A stretch of 64,000 nt of DNA from Novosphingobium olei (GCF_012927405.1 NZ_JABBGM010000007.1:1-64000), one strand, 5' to 3'. Shown: positions 43,310-52,379, counted from the first letter of the stretch. Made by a program: numbers and translations. The notes: a model not told the origin generated them from the letters alone.

Positions 43310-44000
43310 GATTGCTCTCCGCACCGTTCAGCAAGTCTTCGTAATTAGCCCCAAGGACTTGATCGAGTGGCGAACCCGCTTCGATCGCCAGCGCCATCGC
43401 CGCTTCGCGTGCGCTGATCCTCTCAGCTTCCCGCAGGACGTCATTCAGACGGTTCGGATCGACGAAAACCACTCCGCTGCCATCCGCGACAACCCAGTCA
43501 CCCGGTTTGACGACCACGGTCCCGATCGTGACCGGGCAATCCCAGGCGTGCTCCGCAATCCGGCCTCGTGCAGTTACCGGAACCGCATTGCGCCCGAAAA
43601 TGGGCAGCCCCAGTTCCCTGCTCTCGTCGACGTCGCGGCAGGCACCATCGATTATCACCCCGGCCAGGCCGTACTTGATCGCGCCTCTGCTGAGCAGTCC
43701 GCCCCATCCGGAAACATCGGCCCGGCCACGGTGTTCTATCACGATGACTTCGCCATTGCGGGCCGACATCACGGCGGCCGCGCACAGGTGGCGTTTGGGC
43801 AATCCGGCAAGCGGCGGCCCGAGCTTGACGGTTACGGCCTCTCCGGCAATCCGACGACCAGGGATGGTGAGCGGAGCCAGACCGATTACGGCGCCCGTTA
43901 GCCCAAGAGTATCGAGTGCATCGGATATCGTGCAAGTGTCGAACGAACCGAGGCGATCCGCAATCGACTGATCGTCGGTTGGTGCATCGTCTTCACTCAT
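43302..44000 (-). CDS. RraA-family protein, copy 2
   Basis: 232 residues, a divergent paralogue of the downstream gene, overlapping it by 8 bases. It keeps DGACRDVDES with the Arg-Asp pair, but the second motif reads PGDWVVADGSGVVFVDP, where the usual GDxDG is changed. It may be a second aldolase with other specificity, a decarboxylase, or a partner subunit. The start at 44000 is chosen because the preceding RidA gene ends there. Confidence 0.72.
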   Translation of the reverse strand: MSEDDAPTDDQSIADRLGSFDTCTISDALDTLGLTGAVIGLAPLTIPGRRIAGEAVTVKLGPPLAGLPKRHLCAAAVMSARNGEVIVIEHRGRADVSGWGGLLSRGAIKYGLAGVIIDGACRDVDESRELGLPIFGRNAVPVTARGRIAEHAWDCPVTIGTVVVKPGDWVVADGSGVVFVDPNRLNDVLREAERISAREAAMALAIEAGSPLDQVLGANYEDLLNGAESNHG

Positions 44001-44385
44001 AGCTGGAAACAAACGCCAGTGCATCGCACTGGATCACGATATCTCCAGGCAATGAATTGTACATCAGTGTGTGTCTGGCTGGCCTTGATTGCTCGTCCGT
44101 GAATTCCATCAGCCAGTACTTGTTGATCAGGGGCTTGAGATCGGCCGAGGCAACATAGAAGGTCATCTTCGCGACATCGTCGAAGCTGCCGCCCGCCTTT
44201 TCCAGAATGCGGCCCAATTGCCAGAATGTAAGCCGTACCTGGTCCTCCGCGGTCTCCGCGACGATCCCTGTTTCGGGATCCAGCCCATAAACGCCTCCGG
44301 TGGCGACGAGGCTGCCGACCCGACTTGCGGCCGGGATCGGATTACCGGAATGGTGGAAGCCATCTACTTGAATGCTGTGTCGCAC
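43993..44385 (-). CDS. RidA/YjgF-family protein
   Basis: 130 residues with the RidA fold: GGVYGLDPETG, then TFWQLGRILEKAGGSFDDVA, and a C-terminal Cys-containing strand (IVIQCDALAF). The canonical catalytic Arg-Pro context of RidA is kept as SRPARHTLM. Relatives in catabolic operons act as enamine deaminases or tautomerases (AmnD type). Here it could tautomerise an unsaturated oxo-acid between ring cleavage and hydration. It overlaps the RraA gene by 8 bases. Confidence 0.75.
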   Translation of the reverse strand: MRHSIQVDGFHHSGNPIPAASRVGSLVATGGVYGLDPETGIVAETAEDQVRLTFWQLGRILEKAGGSFDDVAKMTFYVASADLKPLINKYWLMEFTDEQSRPARHTLMYNSLPGDIVIQCDALAFVSSYE

Positions 44386-44462
44386 TGTTCGCCACTCCTT
44401 CGTGAACCAGGTTGGGCCATCGCGATGGCCGATCGGACCGGTCCGCGCCGGTTCGCCCGGGA

Positions 44463-45473
44463 TTAAACATCGAGACGTGTGAACAGCTTCCGGGCATTGT
44501 GTTCAAAAATGCATGCCCGCGCTTCGTCGTCGAGTGAAGTGAGACCTTCGATCACCGGCTTGAGATCGTCGTAGTGCCGCCTGGTGAGAGGGTCGATTCC
44601 GTCGCCCGAGCCAGGCCTTTCGGTGCCGAAACAGCAACGGTCATATCCCACTGTTTTCACCAACAGATCGAGCGAATCGGGATTGTGCAAGACGGTGTCG
44701 AACCAGAATTTTCGTAGAATTTCGTCAAACGACGGGGCATCCGCAGCAATCCGTCCCTGCGCCCGTGCCATCTCGCGATGCGAACGCCAGCGTCCGATCT
44801 GGTAGGGGATCGGGCCGCCACCATGGCTGATCATGAGTTTCAGATCGGGGAAGCGATCAAACACGTTAGCCCGGTAGACCGAGGTAATCGCAAGCCCCTC
44901 CTCGGCGATGAAGTGCTCATCGTAGGATTCCCGACCGTTGCAACATTGCCCGGAATGGATGTGGGCCGGGAGATCCAGTTCGCACAGACGCCGGTAGAGC
45001 GGATACCAATAGGGATCGCCCAGCGGGGGCGATCCGTTCATGCCTTCGCTCGGATCAGGGTTGAGCAAAATCCCGACGAAGCCCAAGTCATCAACAACCC
45101 GCTCGATTTCGTCAAACAGGGATTCGACGGGTCGGCCCGCCTGTTGGGGCAGGGCTCCCACCCCCCGAAAACGATTGGGAAACATTTTCACGGTGCGGGC
45201 GATCATGTCGTTGGTGTCGCAAGTCCAATCGACGATATCTTCCCACCGGGCGGTGCCGTTCAGAGTGAGGAAAGGCCGAGGCGACAGCAGCTGGACGTCG
45301 GTACCCACGGCATCCATGATCTTGACGTTCTGTTCGGCGCTTTCCTGCAAATCGCCGTCGCTTACTTTCGCTCTATAGTTCTTTCCGTACTGCCCCCCGG
45401 AAACAATCAGATTGCTTCTGTGTGCGTATAACGATGACGGAGCTACCAGGTGTGCGTGCGCGTCGATTATCAT
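44463..45473 (-). CDS. Amidohydrolase-family hydratase, LigJ-like (4-oxalomesaconate hydratase)
   Basis: 336 residues. The metal-binding HxH is near the N-terminus (IIDAHAHL) and further ligands lie in HIHSG and SHGGGPIPYQIGRW. The C-terminal block FGTERPGSGDGIDP followed by YDD closely follows LigJ of Sphingobium, with Glu where decarboxylases such as ACMSD have Asp in TDYP. That favours hydration of 4-oxalomesaconate over decarboxylation. It sits between a Rieske oxygenase and RidA/aldolase genes. The exact substrate is inferred. Confidence 0.75.
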   Translation of the reverse strand: MIIDAHAHLVAPSSLYAHRSNLIVSGGQYGKNYRAKVSDGDLQESAEQNVKIMDAVGTDVQLLSPRPFLTLNGTARWEDIVDWTCDTNDMIARTVKMFPNRFRGVGALPQQAGRPVESLFDEIERVVDDLGFVGILLNPDPSEGMNGSPPLGDPYWYPLYRRLCELDLPAHIHSGQCCNGRESYDEHFIAEEGLAITSVYRANVFDRFPDLKLMISHGGGPIPYQIGRWRSHREMARAQGRIAADAPSFDEILRKFWFDTVLHNPDSLDLLVKTVGYDRCCFGTERPGSGDGIDPLTRRHYDDLKPVIEGLTSLDDEARACIFEHNARKLFTRLDV

Positions 45474-45532
45474 GTCTTCTTACCTTTTTTGGCTCCAGCG
45501 CACGGTCGAATCCGAAGCCCGACATGCGAAGC

Positions 45533-46030
45533 TCAGATCGGGTAGACCAGATAACGCGGCAGAACCGAAGTATCGAGTTCGGCGCGGCGGGACAGCAACT
45601 TGGCGCCACCATCGTCTGACAGTCGCATTGTATCGAGATAGCGGCCGGCGGCTAGGACTTGGGTGACGCCGACATCCATCGGCGTCATGAACACCGAGAA
45701 ATTCGAAACCACTTCCACCGTTCGGGCATCGACCTGGCGATGGCTGACGCGCTGGACGAAATGACGGGTGCGGTAGTCCTGAAAGGTGCCGGCCCAGATC
45801 TCGTTCACATAGGTGACGCGATCTTCGAGCCGTGCCCGGCAATCGTCGAACATGAATCCGAGCTCGAGGTTGTGCTCGGTATTTTCAGCCGCGCGGCAAT
45901 AATAGGATGCTTGGTCTTCCTCGGCATAGTTTTCGAGCCAGCCCGGCATGTCCTTGCTGTCAAGCGCGTTGGCATCGGCCAGCAGCAATCGGTCGATCGC
46001 TGTTTCCAACTCGGGAATGGTGGCCGTCAT
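45533..46030 (-). CDS. Aromatic-ring-hydroxylating dioxygenase beta subunit
   Basis: 165 residues of the cone-shaped SnoaL-like fold typical of small oxygenase subunits (AIDRLLLADANALDSKDMPG, YVNEIWAG, RHFVQRVS). It has structural roles in the alpha3beta3 oxygenase. The ATG overlaps the alpha-subunit stop by 4 bases, so the two are produced together. Confidence 0.85.
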   Translation of the reverse strand: MTATIPELETAIDRLLLADANALDSKDMPGWLENYAEEDQASYYCRAAENTEHNLELGFMFDDCRARLEDRVTYVNEIWAGTFQDYRTRHFVQRVSHRQVDARTVEVVSNFSVFMTPMDVGVTQVLAAGRYLDTMRLSDDGGAKLLSRRAELDTSVLPRYLVYPI

Positions 46031-47202
46031 GCTTCTGCCCTCTCGAAACCCATCGCCGAGCGGTAATATTCCCAGCGGGGCAGATTGCCGCTTTCATCGT
46101 TCTGCAGAAACTCCGATTCCAGCTTGCCCGGATCGCGCACGCCTTTCTGGAAGATAGCGTGGCCTGGCGTGTGACTGCCGATGTGGATCCGGTGGAAGAT
46201 CGAGGCGTCTTCCATGCTGATCAGCCCGCAAGGCCCCAGCAGGTTAGAACTTTGCCGCAAGCGGTGGCGAACCATGTCCGCATCGTCGTCCTGGTGGGCG
46301 AAATAGGCATAGTGAACTTCTGTAGTCTCTGCATCGACCGGGGTGGCGAAGCGCAGATTGATGACATCGAGGTGCTTAGTCGAGACGAAGGTGGGGAACA
46401 GCTGGACGATCCGCGACCCCACCGAAGGGTCCTGCCCCTTGAACGCGATCAGTTCCTTGTCCTTGAGAACACTGGGGCCACTGGCCACCGAGAGCGCCGA
46501 TTCGAAGCACACGTGCCCACGCTTAGTGCAGGTGTATTGCCGCCCTTTGCCGCCCTGCCAGTTGAGCATCTTGAACGCCGCGTGCAGCAACGGGGCATGA
46601 TAGCCGTCGTTGTCGTTGTAGCCCTTCCAGTTGCTGTCGTAGCGAACCTTCTGATAGCCGAGCAGCTTCAGCCGTCCGTCGCCGGCCATCAGTTCGCGCA
46701 GGGTTTCACCGGCTTCACCGAGGAACTCGTCAAGTGGCTCAGTCTCGGCCGAAAACGTGACGAAGATCAGGCCATAGAAGAGCTCGAAACGCGGCTGCCC
46801 CAAGGGGTAATCGGCCTTGTCGAAGCCGGGCAGGAATTCGCGCGGGTTGGGGCAGCCGACCAGGTCGCCCTTGGCGTTGAACAGCCAGCGGTGATAGGGG
46901 CACTCAAACTCGGTTTTGTTGCCCATTACCGCGGTTTCGAGCTGATTGCTGCGGTGCGAGCAGGCGTTGTAAAACACCCGCACCACGCCTGCCTCGTCGC
47001 GTGAGATCAAAAGCGGGATTCCGGCCATCCGCATCGTCTTGAAATCACCGGGATTGGGCAATTCGCTCTCATGCGCGATCGGGTGCCATTCCGGGCCGTG
47101 AAAAATCCGCTTGATCTCGTCAGCGTAGAGATCCGCCCGCGTAAAGGCCGCCTTGGGAACTTCATTATAGTTCTTGGGCCAGGTCAGTGTTGTTTCAGCC
47201 AT
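46027..47202 (-). CDS. Rieske oxygenase alpha subunit, terephthalate/aromatic-acid type
   Basis: 391 residues. The Rieske cluster is bound by C81, H83, C101 and H104 (NACSHRS...CPYHRW). The mononuclear iron ligands are H202 and H207 in NDNDGYHAPLLH, with Asp199 as bridge and the C-terminal acid in ISMEDAS. Length and the GPCGLISMED segment resemble TphA2-like oxygenases acting on aromatic acids rather than the 450-residue biphenyl type. A BenD-like dehydrogenase diverges from this operon and could take its product. Confidence 0.85.
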   Translation of the reverse strand: MAETTLTWPKNYNEVPKAAFTRADLYADEIKRIFHGPEWHPIAHESELPNPGDFKTMRMAGIPLLISRDEAGVVRVFYNACSHRSNQLETAVMGNKTEFECPYHRWLFNAKGDLVGCPNPREFLPGFDKADYPLGQPRFELFYGLIFVTFSAETEPLDEFLGEAGETLRELMAGDGRLKLLGYQKVRYDSNWKGYNDNDGYHAPLLHAAFKMLNWQGGKGRQYTCTKRGHVCFESALSVASGPSVLKDKELIAFKGQDPSVGSRIVQLFPTFVSTKHLDVINLRFATPVDAETTEVHYAYFAHQDDDADMVRHRLRQSSNLLGPCGLISMEDASIFHRIHIGSHTPGHAIFQKGVRDPGKLESEFLQNDESGNLPRWEYYRSAMGFERAEA

Positions 47203-47244
47203 CCTCGTTTTCCCACGGGTTTGATTGCGGCAATTCAGCTCATT

Positions 47245-48231
47245 TCAACGCTCTGCCTCGAGCGCCTTGCCCAGTTCGGCCCACATCCGGCCCGAAGTGC
47301 GCGCGCCTTCGAGATAGGTTTCGGGGCACAGGTGATAGGGCGGACGGCACGGCCCGGCATTCATCCAGCCGCCGGCGGTCATCCGCGCCTTTTCCAGCGG
47401 GATGTTGTAGGTGGAAAATTCCTTGAAGCTGCCATTGGGGAATAGTGGCGCTGCGGTCGGCGCGAGACGGCCCATGAAGGCCTTGGCCTTGCTCCAGTCA
47501 CCGCTGGCGCGGGCCTGGACGACTAGGTCGCGCAAGGTGGTGCTGACCAGCGGGTGGCAGACAGCGCCGCTGGTCCAGAAGGCATCGATCGAATCGTCCA
47601 TCCGCGCCGCGCCGTAGTAGTCGAAGTCGATCGGCAGCAGCTTGATCCGCCCCTTGATCGCCGCGAGATCGGGCAGCAGGGTGCCGACGCCGATGTACTT
47701 GGCGGTGACAACCTGCGGAATTTCGGCGACCTGGCCCCAGAACGTGCGCGGGAAATCGAACTTGAACGCTTCCGGGTTGGCGTAGATCGCGATGTTGATA
47801 TCGGGCACCGCTTCGGCAACATCCTTGTAGAACTGGACCGCGGTATCGACACTGGGGGCGCACCACATCGGTACGCCGAGCATGGTCCCGGTCGCACCGA
47901 TGTCCACCGCTTGGCGGGTCAGCGCAATGGTGTCGCGGGTGTTGATGCAGGTCGTGCCGACAAACACCGGAACCCGGCCTGCGGCGGCATCGACGATGGT
48001 CTTCATGAAGACCAGCTTTTCGTCGAGCGTCATGGTCGCTGCCTCACCCAGTGTACCCATGCTGAGAATCCCATCGACCCCGGCCTCGATCAGGCCGTTG
48101 ACCATCCGGGCTGCCTCATCGACATTGACAGTGTCGGTGGCGCGCCAATCGGAGGCGCCTTCCTTGGATGGGGTCGGGACAATCGCCCAGGCACCCTTCA
48201 CATCAGCAGCAGTCAGCAATGCACGCGCCAC
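47245..48231 (-). CDS. Hydratase-aldolase of the NahE/PhdJ type
   Basis: 328 residues, a DHDPS-superfamily barrel. The Schiff-base Lys is K178 in [10 protein letters not shown] and the assisting Tyr is Y150 in [16 protein letters not shown]. These blocks and [11 protein letters not shown] are nearly those of NahE (trans-o-hydroxybenzylidenepyruvate hydratase-aldolase) and PhdJ (carboxybenzalpyruvate). It splits the side chain left after ring cleavage of bicyclic or tricyclic aromatics to pyruvate and an aldehyde. First gene of the minus-strand operon. Confidence 0.9.
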   Translation of the reverse strand: MARALLTAADVKGAWAIVPTPSKEGASDWRATDTVNVDEAARMVNGLIEAGVDGILSMGTLGEAATMTLDEKLVFMKTIVDAAAGRVPVFVGTTCINTRDTIALTRQAVDIGATGTMLGVPMWCAPSVDTAVQFYKDVAEAVPDINIAIYANPEAFKFDFPRTFWGQVAEIPQVVTAKYIGVGTLLPDLAAIKGRIKLLPIDFDYYGAARMDDSIDAFWTSGAVCHPLVSTTLRDLVVQARASGDWSKAKAFMGRLAPTAAPLFPNGSFKEFSTYNIPLEKARMTAGGWMNAGPCRPPYHLCPETYLEGARTSGRMWAELGKALEAER

Positions 48232-48381
48232 GACCCATCTCCCAATCAGAATTCAACTGTTAGCCATTGTGTAATGCATTGCCCGTGGTCTTGGCAAGTG
48301 CGGAATACGGAATTAAGGTGTGCGGCGGGAGCAGGATCAAATGTATCGCAGGAATGCGGACTTGGCTGGGAGAAGTTCAGA
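48232..48381. promoter_or_regulatory. Divergent promoter region
   Basis: 150 bases between the hydratase-aldolase operon and the BenD-like gene. It contains TTGTGTAATGCATTGC (about 48267-48282), similar to a motif upstream of the ferredoxin reductase gene. No clear -24/-12 element was found on either strand. Confidence 0.45.
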
Positions 48382-49170
48382 ATGACTGTTGCAAGCGACA
48401 GATTCGCAGGCAAGATCGCGGTTGTCACGGGCGCAGCCCAGGGGATTGGTCTTGCGGCCGCGCAGCGCTTGGGTCGCGAAGGGGCGACGGTGGTGGTTGC
48501 CGACCGGGCCGAGCAAGCGACTCGGGAAGCGGTTTCGCGACTAAGGGCCGAAGCTGTCGACGCACACCCTGCCATCCACGACCTTGAGCAACAGGCCGGA
48601 GCCGTTGACCTTTATCAGGCGGTCAGCGAAAACTTCGGACGGATCGACATCGCCGTCCACAATGTCGGCGGCACGATCTGGGCCAAGCCCTATTGGGAGT
48701 ACACTCCGGACGAAATCGTCGCCGAAATCAACCGTTCGTTGTGGCCGACGCTGTGGTGCTGCCATGCCGTGCTGCCGTACATGCGCGCGGCTGGCAGAGG
48801 TTCGATCGTCAACATCGGATCGGTAGCGACCCGCGGGGTAAACCGGGTGCCCTATGCGGCGGCCAAGGGCGGTGTGGCGGCGCTGACCGCGGCACTTTCG
48901 CTGGAGCTGGGGGACTGCGGCATCCGGGTCAACTGCGTGGCCCCGGGCGGGGTCAACGTGACCCGGGTTACCCCGCGCAACACCGCCCCGCCTTCGGACG
49001 CAGACCGCAAGGGCTTTGGCGAAGTGATGGAACAGACCCTGCGCGACACCCCATTGGGCCGCTTCGGCGAGCCTGAGGAACTTGCCGCCGCGATCTGTTT
49101 CTTCGCGGCCGACGAGGCCTCCTACATCACCGGCCAGACGCTCTATGTTGCTGGTGGCGGGATCGGCTGA
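48382..49170 (+). CDS. cis-dihydrodiol-carboxylate dehydrogenase (BenD/XylL-like)
   Basis: A 262-residue short-chain dehydrogenase. NAD-binding TGAAQGIG is at 16-23 and the catalytic Y158/K162 are in VPYAAAKGG. The stretches NVGGTIWAKPYWEYT, LWPTLWCCHAVLPYM and SVATRGVNRVPY are characteristic of BenD/XylL, which convert the dihydrodiol of benzoate or toluate to catechol with loss of CO2. The ATG at 48382 is preceded by a purine-rich site; the longer upstream frame is antisense to the aldolase. It would pair with an aromatic-acid dioxygenase. Confidence 0.87.
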   Translation: MTVASDRFAGKIAVVTGAAQGIGLAAAQRLGREGATVVVADRAEQATREAVSRLRAEAVDAHPAIHDLEQQAGAVDLYQAVSENFGRIDIAVHNVGGTIWAKPYWEYTPDEIVAEINRSLWPTLWCCHAVLPYMRAAGRGSIVNIGSVATRGVNRVPYAAAKGGVAALTAALSLELGDCGIRVNCVAPGGVNVTRVTPRNTAPPSDADRKGFGEVMEQTLRDTPLGRFGEPEELAAAICFFAADEASYITGQTLYVAGGGIG

Positions 49171-49188
49171 TTCCCGCCACTGCTTGGC

Positions 49189-50415
49189 TTAGCTGGCCTG
49201 CTTGAGGATGTCGCGCAGCGACACATCGGCATCGGCCAGCTGCGCGGCCTGGGCCTTGGCCCGGCGCTCGACCAGCCGCTTGCCGATGCCCATGTCCGGT
49301 GCGCGGTTGACTGTCAGCACACCCTCGATCGTCTCGCCCGACTGGAAGAAGGCGGCAAACTGATTGCTGGCCGGGTCGCCGCGTAGGGTTACCTCGGCCT
49401 GCACCGGGATATGGCCGCAGAACTGGATGTTGAGATCGAACTGGTCGCTCCAATACCATATCGGCTTGCAGTAATCGACTTCTTGCCCAAGCATGGCGAG
49501 CGCTGCGGCCTGGGCCTGGTCGGCCGCGTTCTGGTAGGTTTCCTGACGGATATGGCCGCCAAAGAAGCTGTCCTGTTCGGCCACGTCGCCGGCCGCAAAG
49601 ACATTCGCGTTGCCGGTGCGGCACTGGCGATCGACGATGATGCCGTTGTTGGTGACAATGCCTGCGTCACGGGCCAGGCTGATTTCCGGCACGATCCCGA
49701 CGCCCACCACCACGGCATCGCAATCGATCAGCGAGCCGTCATCGAGTTCGACCTGCGTCACCCGCCCGCCAGTCACCTTCATCGCGTTGACGCCGCGCCC
49801 GAAGCGGGTATCGACCCCGCGCCGGCGATGCTCCTCGCCCAGCCATTGCCCGAATTGCGGGCCAAGCGCGCGGATCATCGGCGCCGCAAGCGGCTCGATC
49901 GCCGTCACCCGGCAGCCCAGCTTGACAGCGCTCGCCGCCACTTCCGCCCCGATCACGCCCATGCCGACAATCACGATCCGCGCCCCGTCCTTGAGGTCCG
50001 CCGCCATCCGGGTGGCATCGTCGCGGGTGCGCAGATAGTGCACGTTGGCGGCATCGGCGCCTTCCATGTTGAGCTTGCGCGCAGAACCGCCAGTCGCCAG
50101 CAGGATGCGATCGGCCATGATCAGCTCGCCCCCGGCCAGGCGCACGCCGCTTGCTGCCAGATCGAGCGCTTCGGCGCGCACGCCCAGTCGCATGTCGATG
50201 CGGTTGGCCGCATACCAAGCCTCGTCATGGAGGAAGAAGTTGTCCGGAACGTTTGCCGGATCCCATAGCACTTCCTTGGACAGGGGAGGGCGCTCATAAG
50301 GCCGCCAGGGTTCCTCGCCGATCAGCGTGATGCGGCCATCGAAGCCAGCCTGGCGCAAGGCCTCCACCGCGCGGCCGCCTGCAAGATTTGCTCCGATCAC
50401 GGCTACCGACTTCAT
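49189..50415 (-). CDS. Ferredoxin reductase component of a Rieske system (BphA4-like)
   Basis: A 408-residue FAD/NAD oxidoreductase. FAD-binding is seen in VAVIGANLAGGRAVEAL, the NAD Rossmann motif in IVIVGMGVIGAEVA, and the second FAD motif in ANVFAAGDVAE. The C-terminal domain (KPIWYWSDQFDLNIQFCGH) matches the BphA4/CamA-type family that passes electrons from NADH to a [2Fe-2S] ferredoxin. The ATG at 50415 has GGGAGA upstream. It converges with the BenD-like gene. A partner Rieske ferredoxin is not in the window. Confidence 0.88.
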   Translation of the reverse strand: MKSVAVIGANLAGGRAVEALRQAGFDGRITLIGEEPWRPYERPPLSKEVLWDPANVPDNFFLHDEAWYAANRIDMRLGVRAEALDLAASGVRLAGGELIMADRILLATGGSARKLNMEGADAANVHYLRTRDDATRMAADLKDGARIVIVGMGVIGAEVAASAVKLGCRVTAIEPLAAPMIRALGPQFGQWLGEEHRRRGVDTRFGRGVNAMKVTGGRVTQVELDDGSLIDCDAVVVGVGIVPEISLARDAGIVTNNGIIVDRQCRTGNANVFAAGDVAEQDSFFGGHIRQETYQNAADQAQAAALAMLGQEVDYCKPIWYWSDQFDLNIQFCGHIPVQAEVTLRGDPASNQFAAFFQSGETIEGVLTVNRAPDMGIGKRLVERRAKAQAAQLADADVSLRDILKQAS

Positions 50416-50483
50416 GCGATTCTCCCAACTTTGCAGGCCTTCCGAGCGGGCCGGGGCCAAGTATACTTGTAGCTAACTGAACT

Positions 50484-50498
50484 TTGCACAATATGCAA
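50484..50498. promoter_or_regulatory. Inverted repeat TTGCA-N5-TGCAA upstream of the reductase gene
   Basis: A perfect 5-bp inverted repeat with a 5-base spacer, between the reductase start and the end of the activator gene. On the minus strand a TATACT lies 13-18 bases before the SD side and could be a -10 element. It may be an operator for an aromatic-responsive regulator. Confidence 0.4.
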
Positions 50499-50517
50499 TG
50501 CGTTGACACTTGAGCTG

Positions 50518-52167
50518 CTACAGCGCTGGTACCTGCGGCTCCATCTTCTCGAGACGCAGGGCCAACTGGCGGCGGGTCATGCCAAGCGTGCGCGCGGCGC
50601 GCGCCACATTGCCGCCGCTGGCCTTCAGCGCCTCGCGGATTACCAATTGCTCCATCTCCAGCAGGCTTCCGCCGCCATCAACGATCAGATCCAGCACCTG
50701 ACGCATGAGGCCATTACGATCGCCGGCCATGTCGACAGTGCCGATCCGGCCGTCGCTGGTCACCCCCATCGCCGGATTGAGCTCCAGGTTGTCGGTTTCC
50801 AGGAACAGGTGCCGCAAGTCGATCGCCCGCCCGTCGTCGGCGAGCAGCACCGAACGTTCCACCATGCGCTCAAGTTCGCGCACGTTGCCGGGGAAATCGT
50901 AAACCAGCAACGCGTTGATCGCCCGCGCGGTAAAGCCGGGTACGGTGCGGCCATAACGCTGGGCGTAGCGCATGCGGAAATGTTCGAGCAGCACGGGAAT
51001 GTCCTCGCGGCGCTGGCGCAGCGGCGGCACACGGACCGGCAAGGTCGATATCCGGTAGAACAGGTCGGCGCGAAACGTGCCCGCGCGCACCGCTCCGGTG
51101 AGTTCGATGTTCGACGCCGCGATCAGCCGGATATCGACACGTGTTGTCCGGGTATCTCCAACCCGCTCGAACTCGCCTTCCTGGATCGCGCGCAGAATCT
51201 TGGACTGCGCCAGCGGCGAAAGGGTGGCGATCTCGTCGAGGAATAGCGTTCCGCCATTGGCCAGTTCGAACCGGCCGGGCCGGGCCGCAACCGCGCCAGT
51301 ATAGGCCCCCTTGGCCACGCCGAACAGCTCCGATTCGATCAACCCCTCGGGGATCGCCGCGCAGTTGAGCGCGATGAACGGCTCCGCCTCGCGCATGCTC
51401 AGCCGATGAGCGAGCTTGGCCAGCACTTCCTTGCCGACCCCGGTCTCGCCCATTAACAGCAGCGTCGCATTGCTCGACGCGGTGCGTTCGATCATGGTCT
51501 TGGCTGAGAGGAACCCTGCCGAGATCCCAATCACCGTTTGGCCCCCATCATGCCGCGTTTCGGGCAGGACCAGCGGCGTCGCGGCCAATTCGAGGTTGTC
51601 CAACTGATCCCATTCGGGTTTTGGTTTGGCGTGAAGTACGCAGGCGGCATCGCCTCGCCCCGCACATTCCACTTCGCGCATGATGATCGGTTGTCCCGCG
51701 AAGGTTGTGGCAAAGCCGCTGGCAAAGCCAGTCTGCATCCAGCACACCGGGTCAGTGCTGTACCCGGTCGCGCTGAGATGGATCGCCGCCTCGATCGAAT
51801 CGTGGACCCTGAACCGGCCTTCGAAATGCCCTCGCGAGGAATCATTTTCCAGGATTTCGATCTGGGTCCAGCCAAACCCGGTCAAGGCGTGCGCCTGCGG
51901 TCCGACCGCGAATGCTTCAAGATAATCACCATCCGGGCGTAATTTTTTCGCGCCGATCGCGCACCGTGCGCCTTCGGCAAAACCGACACCCCAGAAGAAC
52001 CGGCTGGCCGCTTCGTGCCCCAATTCGGCAACTAGGCGGCTGCGCCAGCTGGCCAGAGCCGCTTGGCTGAGCAGTACGCAGCGTTCACCATCGTGCCAGA
52101 TCCGGCCCATTTCCGGTGAGAACTGCAGCTTGCTGGCAATGTCGGCGTAGCCTGGAAGTGTCTTCAT
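50518..52167 (-). CDS. Sigma-54-dependent activator, XylR/DmpR type
   Basis: 549 residues. The N-terminal 200 residues form the XylR-N plus V4R effector domain (the end reads ECAGRGDAACVLHA). The AAA+ core has Walker A GETGVGKE near 240-247, the sigma-54 contact loop GAYTGA near 287-292, and FPGNVRELE. A Fis-type helix-turn-helix ends the protein (GNVARAARTLGMTRRQLAL). Family members bind aromatic effectors directly. It diverges from the operon that carries a sigma-54 promoter 150 bases away. Confidence 0.93.
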   Translation of the reverse strand: MKTLPGYADIASKLQFSPEMGRIWHDGERCVLLSQAALASWRSRLVAELGHEAASRFFWGVGFAEGARCAIGAKKLRPDGDYLEAFAVGPQAHALTGFGWTQIEILENDSSRGHFEGRFRVHDSIEAAIHLSATGYSTDPVCWMQTGFASGFATTFAGQPIIMREVECAGRGDAACVLHAKPKPEWDQLDNLELAATPLVLPETRHDGGQTVIGISAGFLSAKTMIERTASSNATLLLMGETGVGKEVLAKLAHRLSMREAEPFIALNCAAIPEGLIESELFGVAKGAYTGAVAARPGRFELANGGTLFLDEIATLSPLAQSKILRAIQEGEFERVGDTRTTRVDIRLIAASNIELTGAVRAGTFRADLFYRISTLPVRVPPLRQRREDIPVLLEHFRMRYAQRYGRTVPGFTARAINALLVYDFPGNVRELERMVERSVLLADDGRAIDLRHLFLETDNLELNPAMGVTSDGRIGTVDMAGDRNGLMRQVLDLIVDGGGSLLEMEQLVIREALKASGGNVARAARTLGMTRRQLALRLEKMEPQVPAL

Positions 52168-52212
52168 CCGGTCAGGCTATCAGATTCGTAACTTTCGGGC
52201 CAGACTCAAGCC

Positions 52213-52234
52213 TCGACATTTACATTTACGTCGA
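52213..52234. promoter_or_regulatory. Inverted repeat, candidate activator-binding site
   Basis: TCGAC (52213-52217) and GTCGA (52230-52234) flank ATTTACATTTAC. It lies about 70 bases upstream of the -24/-12 promoter, within the range used by XylR-type activators. The sequence TTGACCAA near 52262 is another possible half-site. Confidence 0.4.
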
Positions 52235-52300
52235 TCTGCAAGCTGCCTCGCAGTGGGATTGACCAACCCGGACTGCTGTAAACCGGTAAGAAACCGATAT

Positions 52301-52316
52301 TGGCACGACTCGTGCT
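52301..52316 (+). promoter_or_regulatory. Sigma-54 (-24/-12) promoter of the oxygenase operon
   Basis: TGGCACGACTCGTGCT has the invariant GG (52302-52303) and GC (52314-52315) separated by 10 bases and matches TGGCAC at -24 fully. The predicted transcript starts near 52327, about 53 bases before the first oxygenase gene. A XylR-type activator is encoded divergently. Confidence 0.82.
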
Positions 52317-52379
52317 TAGAACTTTCGCGACACGAAAAATCGATGCCGACTTTAGCCATACTGTGCGGGAGAGGATCAA

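Noticed and set aside
48284..48302. Possible -24/-12 promoter around TTGGCAAGTGC before the BenD-like gene
   Set aside because: GG and GC are not spaced by 10 bases in any register, so the sigma-54 consensus fails.
47554..48381. Long in-frame extension upstream of the BenD-like gene
   Set aside because: It is antisense to the well-supported hydratase-aldolase gene. The dehydrogenase fold begins right after the ATG at 48382.
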